From the NCBI GenBank assembly GCA_022797145.1, contig JAAWKA010000014.1, positions 1 to 39,420 of the forward strand: a DNA stretch of 39,420 nt. The letters run 5' to 3'. The stretch comes from Clostridia bacterium. Its GTDB lineage: Bacteria; Bacillota; Clostridia; TANB77; CAG-508. Shown here piece by piece: positions 15,444 to 22,984 of this stretch (positions are counted from its first letter, which is position 1; each line of letters begins with the position of its first letter). The notes beneath the pieces were generated by a model. It was not told the DNA's origin. It saw only the letters and a list, made by a program, of their open reading frames with translations, and searched no databases. A program made the position numbers and the translations under genes.

Positions 15444-16646
15444 TTAAAACTCATCATTCATTAAGAAATCAAATATATTTATATGTTTAATTCCATCTCT
15501 TGAGTAATCTTCCTCATCTAATGAGATGATATATCTTGGATATGAATCATTAATTCCAACATATGCTCCAACTTCTCTTTCTCTTGTTTCTTCTTCAGAT
15601 AATGAATAACTTACTTGAATATATTTTAGGTCTTTATTTTTTGTTGCAACAAAATCCACTTCGCCTTTTTTGTTTTTTCCAATATATACTTCATATCCTT
15701 TAGAAATCAAATCATTATATACTATATTTTCTAGTGAAATTGAGTAATTTACTTCTTTATTATTCATTTTAATCTTTTTAACACCTAAGTCAGATGCATA
15801 GTATTTATTTAAAGTTTTTAACACACTTTTCCCTTGAATATCATATCTATAAACTTTGTTCATGATAAAAGTTGAACATAATGCCTCTAGATAATTGTAT
15901 AAAGTGTCAGTAGCAATTTCATGATGTTCGCTCTTTAAATAATTTAAAACATTTACTGCAGAAAATTCTCTACCTTCTGTTTCTAACACATATTGTAATA
16001 TTTTATTAAATGATGTTATATCTTTTATATTTAATCTTTCTACTACATCTTTTAAAAGTATTGAATCATATACATCTGATATATAGTTTAGTTTTGCTCT
16101 TTCATTATCAAAAGAAAACCTTTGTGGAAGGCTACCCCATTCAAATATGTCTAATAATAGTTTCTTATAATCTTCTTTTTTTACATTCTTAAATTCTACT
16201 ATTTCTTTAAAAGTTAATGGCTGAACTCTAAAACTTACATATCTTCCAGATAAATCTGTAGATAATTCTAAGAAAGTCATTTTACTATTAGAACCAGTTA
16301 TAAATATGCTAAACTGATTTGTAATTCTTAAAGAATTAATACCTTTTTCAAATTCTTCTACTTTTTGGATTTCATCTAAAAAAACATAGTATTTACTTTT
16401 ACCTTTTGCAAGACTTTTTATATAATCATTTAAATCTTTTGCATTTTTTATAAAACTATAATCTAATGATTCAAAATTTATATAAATTATTTGTTGTTCA
16501 TCAATTCCTTGTTGTTTTATTTCATCCATTATTTGTGTTAAAATAACTGATTTCCCACTTCTTCTTAATCCATATATTATTTTAATTAGAGATGTTTCAT
16601 TATAAAAATCTCTTATTTTATTTAAATACTTTTCTCTAATTAGCAT
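15444..16646 (-). CDS. AAA ATPase with DUF4143 domain
   Basis: The 400-aa protein has an N-terminal AAA_14 domain with Walker A (IYGLRRSGKSVIL, about 25-37), Walker B (YYVFLDEIQKVEEF) and sensor (FITGSNSKM), then a DUF4143 nuclease-like region in which GEVDFVATKNKDLKYIQVSY has the PD-(D/E)xK look. Such proteins are abundant in gut bacteria and their role is unknown. GAGGTGA precedes the ATG. It ends 18 bases from the dyad arm, so it fills the element to its edge. Two copies of a 22-bp direct repeat lie 50-111 bases upstream and may be its operator. Confidence 0.88.
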   Translation of the reverse strand: MLIREKYLNKIRDFYNETSLIKIIYGLRRSGKSVILTQIMDEIKQQGIDEQQIIYINFESLDYSFIKNAKDLNDYIKSLAKGKSKYYVFLDEIQKVEEFEKGINSLRITNQFSIFITGSNSKMTFLELSTDLSGRYVSFRVQPLTFKEIVEFKNVKKEDYKKLLLDIFEWGSLPQRFSFDNERAKLNYISDVYDSILLKDVVERLNIKDITSFNKILQYVLETEGREFSAVNVLNYLKSEHHEIATDTLYNYLEALCSTFIMNKVYRYDIQGKSVLKTLNKYYASDLGVKKIKMNNKEVNYSISLENIVYNDLISKGYEVYIGKNKKGEVDFVATKNKDLKYIQVSYSLSEEETREREVGAYVGINDSYPRYIISLDEEDYSRDGIKHINIFDFLMNDEF

Positions 16647-16695
16647 ATCAATTCACCTCTAGTATAGTTTATCACAAGCTTAAGATTTTGTAAAG

Positions 16696-16757
16696 TTATT
16701 TTGATACACTGGAATAACTTTTTGATTTTCGACATTTATTTTGATACATCGGAATAA
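16696..16757 (-). repeat. Tandem 22-bp direct repeats upstream of the ATPase
   Basis: TTATTTTGATACAnnGGAATAA occurs at 16696-16717 and 16736-16757, differing only at the two central bases, with a period of 40 bases (about four helical turns). It lies between the recombinase stop and the ATPase start, on the ATPase's upstream side. Spacing on one helix face suggests an operator for a dimeric or cooperative regulator. Confidence 0.7.
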
Positions 16758-16772
16758 GTTTTGAGTTTACGT

Positions 16773-18350
16773 TTATACCAATTTTTCTATATCTACTTTT
16801 AAATCAATTTTTAGTGTTTTATCACTATAAATCCATATTGTATCAATTATATTTTCTAAAACATATCTACTGGGCATTTCACTTTCAATAATATCATCAA
16901 AATATTCTATTGCTGTTTTTAACTTTTTTATTTTTTCTTTTGAAATTTCTTGTTCTTCTTTTTTTAGAATTTGCTGTAGTTTTTCTATTTGATTAGTTTT
17001 ATCAATTTCTAATTCTCTATATGTATTTTCTATCATTTGTTTTTGATATTCATTTGTACTTGATGTTAAATCTTTTACTTTTTGATTTAATAACACTTTA
17101 TACTCTGCCATTAGTGTTTCTAGTTCAAATTTAATTTTTTCTTTATTAACTTGTTCTTTATTGATTTTAGTATCAATTTCTATTTTTTCTATTTGCTCAA
17201 TATATTTCTGTTTAGTAAATTTTAGAAATTCCTTTAGATGAATAATCATATCGTTTTCTTTTATTTCATGACATTTACACCTTGCTTTTCCATAAGTTCT
17301 ATACTGGGAACATTCATATCCTTTTTGTCCTTGTTTTCTAGTTATAGTTATTCCACTTATTCCAAAACCACAATCTCCACATCTACAAAGTCCTGAAAAA
17401 TAATAATTCCTTTTTCTTGTTCCTGATGTACTTTTAGTCTTTGCTTTTCTTTCCTTTATCTTTTGTACTAGTTTAAATGTTTCTTTTGAAATTATTGCTT
17501 CATGATGATTTTCAAATACAAAGTGTTCTTCTTTAGGTAATTTTATTGCCCTACCTCTTATTGAAACTGTTTTCTTTTTATGTGTTCGCAAATTACCACA
17601 ATATACATCATTACTTAATATATTACTTATCATATATGTAGACCATAATTTTTGTACTGGATGCTTATATATTCTTCCTCTTTCTAAATGCTTTCTTTGA
17701 TAATAAACAGATGGTGTAGGATAATCATACTTATTATTTAAAATATCGCAAATTTTCTTTCTACCTAAACCTTCCTCTATATATAACTTATATATTAATT
17801 CAATAATAGGTCTTATTTCTTCATCTACATATAACTTTGTAACATCTTCTTTATCTTTTATATATCCATAATAATTCCCCATTATTAATCTTCCTGTTTT
17901 TTGTTTAGAATACATGTGGTCTCTAGTTTTTCTTGAGCAATCCTTTACATATCTTTCATTAAACCAAGTTGTTATTCCAATTGTATCATCTCTATCATTT
18001 AAAACATCATAAGTTCCACCCATTTCTGATACTAAAATTAAATTCTTTTGCATATTTTTAAATTCATCTATTAAAACTAAAACTCGTCCGTTATTTCTAC
18101 CAATTCTTGATAAATCCTTTGATATTACTACATCTATTTTTCCTCCTTTTACCCCTTCAATCATCTTCAAAAACTCAGGTCTATTAAAGGTATATCCCGA
18201 AACATTGTCATCTATGTAGAAGTCTTTGTCCTCGATAATCCAATTACGAGTATTAGCATAATCTTTAATAATTCTTTTTTGTTCTTCAATACTTGCGTAA
18301 TTTTCTTTATCTTCATCTCTAGACAATCTACAATATCCTACAACTGTCAT
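16773..18350 (-). CDS. Large serine recombinase of element 2
   Basis: I start at ATG 18350 (MTVVGYCRLSRDEDKENYAS) because AGGAGG lies five bases upstream; the longer frame from 18401 lacks a site. The 525 aa comprise a resolvase domain with catalytic Ser in GYCRLSRDED and SRIGRNNGR, a recombinase domain (about 150-290), a zinc ribbon (CRCGDCGFG, then C-x-K-x-x-C-H), and a long coiled coil (about 370-500). It is diverged from the sigK recombinase in the aligned active-site regions. It should catalyse integration and excision at the peroxiredoxin site. Confidence 0.92.
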   Translation of the reverse strand: MTVVGYCRLSRDEDKENYASIEEQKRIIKDYANTRNWIIEDKDFYIDDNVSGYTFNRPEFLKMIEGVKGGKIDVVISKDLSRIGRNNGRVLVLIDEFKNMQKNLILVSEMGGTYDVLNDRDDTIGITTWFNERYVKDCSRKTRDHMYSKQKTGRLIMGNYYGYIKDKEDVTKLYVDEEIRPIIELIYKLYIEEGLGRKKICDILNNKYDYPTPSVYYQRKHLERGRIYKHPVQKLWSTYMISNILSNDVYCGNLRTHKKKTVSIRGRAIKLPKEEHFVFENHHEAIISKETFKLVQKIKERKAKTKSTSGTRKRNYYFSGLCRCGDCGFGISGITITRKQGQKGYECSQYRTYGKARCKCHEIKENDMIIHLKEFLKFTKQKYIEQIEKIEIDTKINKEQVNKEKIKFELETLMAEYKVLLNQKVKDLTSSTNEYQKQMIENTYRELEIDKTNQIEKLQQILKKEEQEISKEKIKKLKTAIEYFDDIIESEMPSRYVLENIIDTIWIYSDKTLKIDLKVDIEKLV

Positions 18351-18390
18351 TTTTCCTCCTTCTTGCCTGATATTGCTTATGTCTTGTATG

Positions 18391-18606
18391 TTAGCATACA
18401 TTACAATTTAGTTCCACTTGTTTCGTAATTATTTTTTTAAGAATCTCGGGATAATTCTCTTTTCCTGTTACAAAAATTGCTACACTGTATTTTTCTCGTT
18501 TATACTTTTCAATTACTTCTTTTGTTTCTTGTTTCTTTAATTCATCCTCTGTTAAATAAATTTGCACATATTTTGTATTAGATATTTCATTAGAAGTAAT
18601 TTGCAT
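18391..18606 (-). CDS. 71-aa protein upstream of recombinase
   Basis: This small mixed alpha/beta protein (KYVQIYLTEDELKKQETKEV, YSVAIFVTGKENYPEILKKI) ends with Cys-x-x-Cys (CNVC). GGAGG stands 11 bases before the ATG. Its stop is 40 bases before the recombinase start, so the two are co-transcribed. I do not recognise a named family. Its size and place make it a candidate directionality factor or recombinase regulator. A 24-bp palindrome lies 18-41 bases upstream. Confidence 0.75.
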   Translation of the reverse strand: MQITSNEISNTKYVQIYLTEDELKKQETKEVIEKYKREKYSVAIFVTGKENYPEILKKIITKQVELNCNVC

Positions 18607-18623
18607 CTAAATTAACTCCTCCC

Positions 18624-18647
18624 ATCATAATCTCTCGAGATTATGAT
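18624..18647. promoter_or_regulatory. 24-bp palindrome upstream of recombinase unit
   Basis: The central 20 bases are CATAATCTCTCGAGATTATG, extended by AT on both sides: a perfect palindrome. It lies between the 71-aa gene and its presumed promoter, an operator-like position. Confidence 0.5.
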
Positions 18648-18705
18648 TTGCCGATTTGAGTTTTCGAATAACATGAGAAAATCTCAAAGGCTTAGCGATT
18701 ATAGC

Positions 18706-18739
18706 AAATAATTTGAAAAATTTATTTTTCAAATTATTT
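18706..18739 (-). terminator. 15-bp stem-loop
   Basis: AAATAATTTGAAAAA (18706-18720) and TTTTTCAAATTATTT (18725-18739) form a perfect stem with a TTTA loop. It is AT-rich and could terminate transcription arriving from 19164 or act as a leader structure. Confidence 0.4.
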
Positions 18740-19007
18740 CTCTATAAATATTATGCAAAATGAGATTATAAAATATCTCTTTTGTCCTAAAATTACTTTT
18801 GTAAAATTCTAATACTTTAATTTTTATTATTTTTCAAATGCATCCCTCCTCTATATATAAGAACACGAAAAATTTTTAAAATGATGCATTTTTCGAAAAA
18901 AAGTTGAAATTTTTTATCCAAAATAAATTTTGCAGGATCAGAGTGATATCTCAGTTACACATAACTGCCTAAAAGCGTGGCTTTTAACAAGATACAGTAA
19001 AAAATTA

Positions 19008-19028
19008 GAGATATCAATTAGATATCTC
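19008..19028 (-). terminator. Terminator after the 97-aa gene
   Basis: GAGATATC and GATATCTC are separated by a 5-base loop. The minus strand continues TAATTTTTTAC. It lies 136 bases downstream of the 97-aa gene; a U-run (CTTTTT) also exists on the plus side. Confidence 0.5.
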
Positions 19029-19163
19029 ACTTTTTCTGCACTTTATTTTTTGTAACCATTGTAATATTCAAGAAATTTCATTCCTTTACTAAATTATATT
19101 TTCACCATTTGTGAATTCAAAATTTTTAGCACATTTCCTTTTAAATCAAAAATAGAGAGCATT

Positions 19164-19457
19164 TTATCTTAATTCTTTATTTAATTTAATACCATCTTTT
19201 AATCCAGCAAGATAATATTTTTTATAAAAGTAACCTGCTTCAAAATCAATTGCATCTACATAATCATCAATTATTTTGGTAATACTTTCTTTTAGGCAAT
19301 TAAGATTATATGGAATTTTTTGCAATTCTTTGTTTAGGTAGTTTTCATTTTTACTTCTATCAGATTTATCCTGTTTCATAAAACTTTTATCTTTTTTATT
19401 TAAAATAGCTAGTTCATCTGCTCTTGCTTCAAATATTGATTCTAATATACTTTCCAT
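19164..19457 (-). CDS. 97-aa hypothetical protein (DUF6809-like architecture)
   Basis: It begins MESILESIFEARADELAILN, has a lysine-rich middle, and ends FEAGYFYKKYYLAGLKDGIK, resembling small helical DUF6809-type proteins of clostridial phages and islands (an A/E-x-x-F-x-x-G-x-x-L-G end). The assignment is weak. GGAGGTGAG precedes the ATG by a few bases. It lies 62 bases after the HTH gene within element 2. Role unknown. Confidence 0.65.
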   Translation of the reverse strand: MESILESIFEARADELAILNKKDKSFMKQDKSDRSKNENYLNKELQKIPYNLNCLKESITKIIDDYVDAIDFEAGYFYKKYYLAGLKDGIKLNKELR

Positions 19458-19519
19458 TTTTTCTCACCTCCATTGGTGTGTCATGTTAACTCTCAGAAAA
19501 TTTAATGTCAAGTTTATTT

Positions 19520-19960
19520 TTAGAATCTATTAGCATATAAACTTGTCCAGTTAAAATTACTATAATCTCTTTCATTATTACATTTCCAATTATTCTTATT
19601 AAATATTTTATTATTTTTTTTTATCTCTTTAACATCCTTGTTAATAGGTTGGATATTTATTTGTTTATATGTATTATCATATTTGCATATAGGTACAACC
19701 TTCCTTATTGCTATTTCTTTTGAATTTTCTTTATATATCATTTCTACTTTTATATATCCTTTTTTCTTAAGGGAATTAATGATTCTTGATGATTGTATTT
19801 TAGTAATACTTAGTAATTCACTTATATATGAATTTGACATTATACATTGTTTTTCTTTACTCAAATATAAAATCATTGAATAAACAATTTTCTCTTTATC
19901 ATTTAATTTTATATCTGTTAATATTTCATATGGTATCCATATTCCTTTAAATTCTTTCAA
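19520..19960 (-). CDS. Helix-turn-helix protein, replication-initiator-like
   Basis: The first ~95 residues form a winged helix of HTH_36 type: WIPYEILTDIKLNDKEKIVY, SMILYLSKEKQCIMSNSYIS, KIQSSRIINSLKKKGYIKVE. This resembles the N-terminal DNA-binding part of phage replication protein O and plasmid initiators. The C-terminus is short and basic, and the protein (146 aa) is smaller than full initiators. The start is TTG without a strong ribosome site. It is the first gene of element 2 from its right edge. A regulatory role is equally possible. Confidence 0.65.
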   Translation of the reverse strand: MKEFKGIWIPYEILTDIKLNDKEKIVYSMILYLSKEKQCIMSNSYISELLSITKIQSSRIINSLKKKGYIKVEMIYKENSKEIAIRKVVPICKYDNTYKQINIQPINKDVKEIKKNNKIFNKNNWKCNNERDYSNFNWTSLYANRF

Positions 19961-20076
19961 TACTCATTTTCTTTCCAATCAATCGCTCAACGATCGATTC
20001 TGTGCCATTTAAATGCAAAATTTGATTAACTTATCGATATAAAAATTATAAGCAATATCGTGCATTTTTTGTATTT

Positions 20077-20106
20077 CCCCAAATTGAGAGATTATACGGG
20101 GGTAAA
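20077..20106 (-). repeat. Attachment site, HTH end of element 2
   Basis: Dyad arm CCCCAAATTGAGAGA (20077-20091) is followed by the core ATACGGGGGTAAA (20094-20106). The stop codon of the split peroxiredoxin (TAA, 20094-20092) is created by this junction. Confidence 0.9.
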
Positions 20107-20247
20107 ATCTCCTGGATGTGAAAATAGTACAATCCATTTTCCTTTGTAATCATTTAAACATATATTTCCCATACTTGTTTCTGCTTCAAAATCTGGAGCA
20201 TACATTCCAATTCTTACATTTCCATTCATCATTACTTCATAGTCCAT
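20092..20247 (-). CDS. 1-Cys peroxiredoxin (Prx6-type), 5' part
   Basis: The ATG at 20247 follows GGGAG. The 51 residues start [20 protein letters not shown] and end [14 protein letters not shown], the thioredoxin-fold N-terminus up to the residue before the peroxidatic Cys, then a stop supplied by the element. The remaining 186 residues are at 15398-14838. Prx6-like enzymes have the motif HP-x-DFTPVCTTE; this part ends exactly at V. It is too short for the usual ORF cut-off and easily missed. Unless the element leaves, it can make only an inactive peptide. Confidence 0.93.
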   Translation of the reverse strand: MDYEVMMNGNVRIGMYAPDFEAETSMGNICLNDYKGKWIVLFSHPGDFTPV

Positions 20248-20332
20248 AAAAAATAAATCTCCCTTCATATTTTTGTATATAATATGATGAAAGATTTATT
20301 TTTGTTACATGTTATATTCTTAGGTATTCTTA

Positions 20333-22114
20333 CTATATGTCTTGCTTTAATTTTAAATATCCTAACTCTTCCCAAATATTATAGGCTAAATTTAATTTAA
20401 ACAATAGTTTTGGTTTTGCACCTGCCCTATTTTTATCAACTACACAAGCATAATATCTAACATCTGGATTTTCACATTTTTCTATATTATAAAATTTAGT
20501 ATCTACTTCTTTTAATGAATATTCATAGTCTTTATATGCTTGACTATTTATCTGCTTTATTAAGCAAAGAGTATCAAGAACTTCTTTTACTGTTCTACTT
20601 ACTGCTAAGTCATTTACATTCAAATTTATTGGTGAAGTAGAACTTTCTGTTAATTGTAAAGTAGAACATATAAACATATTAAAATTTTGTGCCAAATTTG
20701 AAAGAATTGTAGCAGTTTTTTTTAGTTCTTCACCATTTCCTATATTATCTGTATCAGTTTTTAGTGTATCATAAAATATATATTCTATTTTTTCTTTATA
20801 ATAGTAATGCATTATTACTTTTTGTAATTCATCATTTGTATGATCTGTTATATTAATAAAATATATTGAATTATTTATTTGTTTATTAACCCAATCTGTT
20901 GCAGCTATTGTATTATTAAATTCTGTTGAAATTTGAGACAATCTTTTTATAAAATTCTTTCGTGTTTCTTTTGGCTCTTTTATAATAAATCCATCTTTAT
21001 CTACTTTTACTTCTTTAGGATTATTGGGTCTAAATTTAAAATCTAATAATTCCCCTTCTGTTTTAGTAATCACATTTTTATGTATTTTTTGTATTTCAGG
21101 ATTATTTAATATTGTAGTAATCAAGCACAATCTCATTTTTTCTTCAGACATTTCATTTGAAATTATTAGTACCTTTTTTTTATGTATAAATGATGTATAT
21201 GCTGCTAGATTAACTGTAAATCTACTTTTTCCTGCATTAGAAGGCATTGCAAAAGACATCGTTTCTCCTCTTCTAATTCCTTTAAATACACTAGACAATA
21301 TAGGAAATTGTAATTTCAATCCATTTGTTAAATTATTATCTCCCATTTCTAAAAATTTAGTTAAATCTTGAGTTAAGATTGCCTTTTTAAATTTACTAGT
21401 AACTGTTACTTGTTCTACTGCATTTTCTACTTCTTCAATTGACATTTGATGATATAATTTAAAATTTACTATTTCTATAATATTATCTTGTATATATTTT
21501 ATTGGGACTTTCCTATAATTCTTTCTTAATACAAATAACTTTCTTAATTCAATATATACATCTTCTATATTATAATTTTTCTTTTCTACTCTATTTCTTG
21601 CTAATTTTTCTTCTTGTTCTGCTTCTTCAGAATTTTTAAAAAAATTAAATCCTCTTTTAGAAATTTCACTTGCATATGGTTCTCCATCTGTAAATAATAT
21701 TCTTTTATATAAATTAAGCAACATAGTATTCTCAAAAAAACAATCATCATACAATATATAAAATTTTACAATTAATTCAGGATTATTTAGTAATAATCCT
21801 ATATATATATACTCCAACTCATCATTACTTAATTCTTTTGGATATATTTCCTTTTTATATTTTTCTTCTGTTTTTACTTTTACTTCTATATTTTCTAAAT
21901 CTATATCTTCAAAATTTATTTCATTATCACTTTCTTGTTCTATTTCTTCTTTCTCATCACTATTTTCTTTAGATAATGTTTCTAATTTTTCTAATGCTAA
22001 TTGTAAATTTTCTTCTTTTATTGCTATTTTTATCTCATCTATTACATTTTTATTTTTTTCTGTAATTGGCATATTCTCTATTAAATCATATAATTCTTTC
22101 ATACTATCTTTCAT
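20333..22114 (-). CDS. DnaB-like AAA/RecA-fold ATPase
   Basis: The 593-aa protein has an acidic N-terminal region (about 30-90, rich in Glu), a DnaB-N-like helical segment (LSNDELEYIYIGLLLNNPEL), then a RecA/DnaB C-terminal core from about 270: Walker A MPSNAGKSRFTVNLA, a IISNEMSEEK strand-helix, Walker B-like IEYIFYDTL, and TLQLTESS with the sensor Gln. It may be a helicase loader or helicase-like ATPase rather than the replicative DnaB. It lies 85 bases upstream of the peroxiredoxin and outside element 2. GAGGAG precedes the ATG. Confidence 0.75.
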   Translation of the reverse strand: MKDSMKELYDLIENMPITEKNKNVIDEIKIAIKEENLQLALEKLETLSKENSDEKEEIEQESDNEINFEDIDLENIEVKVKTEEKYKKEIYPKELSNDELEYIYIGLLLNNPELIVKFYILYDDCFFENTMLLNLYKRILFTDGEPYASEISKRGFNFFKNSEEAEQEEKLARNRVEKKNYNIEDVYIELRKLFVLRKNYRKVPIKYIQDNIIEIVNFKLYHQMSIEEVENAVEQVTVTSKFKKAILTQDLTKFLEMGDNNLTNGLKLQFPILSSVFKGIRRGETMSFAMPSNAGKSRFTVNLAAYTSFIHKKKVLIISNEMSEEKMRLCLITTILNNPEIQKIHKNVITKTEGELLDFKFRPNNPKEVKVDKDGFIIKEPKETRKNFIKRLSQISTEFNNTIAATDWVNKQINNSIYFINITDHTNDELQKVIMHYYYKEKIEYIFYDTLKTDTDNIGNGEELKKTATILSNLAQNFNMFICSTLQLTESSTSPINLNVNDLAVSRTVKEVLDTLCLIKQINSQAYKDYEYSLKEVDTKFYNIEKCENPDVRYYACVVDKNRAGAKPKLLFKLNLAYNIWEELGYLKLKQDI

Positions 22115-22207
22115 ACAATACTCCTCAATATCTTTTTTCTTTCTTTATTTTAATTCTTTTTAGATGTATTGTAAAGTAATTTATAAAGGATTATTATTTT
22201 CTATTAT

Positions 22208-22984
22208 TCATATTTTTTTAGCGACTATAACAAATCTACCATCTTTTTTGTAATAATCACAAGTAGATAAGGTCAATAATTGTTCTCCATATTCTGCTGT
22301 TTCATCTATATTATATAAAGATAAATCTTTAATGCCTTTTACATATGTTTCATACTCTGTTTTAGTAAGACTATTTTTAAAATTATAATATTTAAAAACT
22401 TTTTGATCTTTATAAAATACCTCTGAAGCAAATATAGAAATTATTCTATACTTTGCTACTACATGTTTTGTAGATAGTTCTATTAATTTATGATTATTAT
22501 AAAAATTAAAGTTTTTATACATCAATAATTCTCCAAACATAGTTTGATTTTTCATATTATGACCATATATTATTAAATTTGAATTTTTATTATCTATTTG
22601 ATTATCCTTATCTAAAAATAGACAACCTCTTTTATCTTTTTTCTTATATTGATTGTGTTCTAAGTAATAATCATTATTATTGGTTTGTGCAACAGGATAA
22701 TTTATTTTTGTACCATTTATTTTCAACCAACAAATAACTTCACTATTGTTTTCTTGAATCTCTTCTAATTTAATCTGTTCCTTTGTTTTTACTTGTTTAG
22801 TTTGATATATATCTATTATATTTTTTATGGAATTATTTACTATAAAGAATTTTTGATAATTTTTTTCATCACTTTCTTTATAAAGATTTAAAAATTTAAA
22901 ATAAAGACTTAAAATAACAAAGATTAACGAGAATATAAGTATAATTATATTTATTTTTATAAATTTATTATAAAGCTGTTTCAT
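22208..22984 (-). CDS. srtB: Class B sortase
   Basis: The 258-aa membrane-anchored transpeptidase has one N-terminal helix (about 10-31) and a sortase domain with the catalytic His in LIIYGHNMKNQTMF, the Cys in LLTLSTCDYY and the Arg in GRFVIVAKK. The spacing and long N-terminal extension fit class B. Its start overlaps the preceding surface-protein gene by 17 bases, so the two are coupled and the VPKTG protein is its likely substrate. Confidence 0.92.
   Translation of the reverse strand: MKQLYNKFIKINIIILIFSLIFVILSLYFKFLNLYKESDEKNYQKFFIVNNSIKNIIDIYQTKQVKTKEQIKLEEIQENNSEVICWLKINGTKINYPVAQTNNNDYYLEHNQYKKKDKRGCLFLDKDNQIDNKNSNLIIYGHNMKNQTMFGELLMYKNFNFYNNHKLIELSTKHVVAKYRIISIFASEVFYKDQKVFKYYNFKNSLTKTEYETYVKGIKDLSLYNIDETAEYGEQLLTLSTCDYYKKDGRFVIVAKKI

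Larger units (their letters stand above)
18607..19163. other. Structured non-coding stretch of element 2
   Basis: No gene is seen in 557 bases. It contains a 24-bp palindrome (18624-18647), a 15-bp stem-loop (18706-18739), two small hairpins, CAGTTA-CACA-TAACTG (18952-18967) and AAAAGC-GTG-GCTTTT (18971-18985), and three GATATCTC-type octamers (18945-18952, 19008-19015 inverted, 19021-19028). A very short ORF (MHLKNNKN) follows AGGAGGG on the minus strand at about 18845. The cluster could be an origin, transfer origin or regulatory leader; nothing identifies which. Confidence 0.5.
15398..20106. mobile_element. Serine-recombinase element splitting the peroxiredoxin gene (~4.7 kb)
   Basis: The element is bounded by ATACGGGGGTAAA at 15398-15410 and 20094-20106; excision removes 4696 bases and restores the peroxiredoxin. 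Just inside the repeats lie TCTCTCAATGTGGGG (15412-15426) and CCCCAAATTGAGAGA (20077-20091), inverse of each other at 14 of 15 positions, so the circle junction would be a clear dyad. Genes, all on the minus strand: HTH protein, 97-aa protein, 71-aa protein, serine recombinase, AAA/DUF4143 ATPase. There is no relaxase, capsid or conjugation gene. It could be a programmed intervening element or a small mobilisable island; the sequence cannot decide. Confidence 0.93.

Noticed and set aside
2048..20106. One composite element covering both recombinases
   Set aside because: Host genes (sigK 3' end, popT, U32, CmpB-like, DUF1540) lie between, and each recombinase has its own matched pair of repeats and dyad.
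14838..20247. Two peroxiredoxin fragments from an old decayed duplication
   Set aside because: The parts meet at a shared 13-bp repeat with no overlap or missing residue and an exact frame; decay would not give this.
20333..22114. DnaB-like ATPase as part of element 2
   Set aside because: It lies beyond the attachment repeat at 20094-20106 and beyond the peroxiredoxin start, so it is outside the element.
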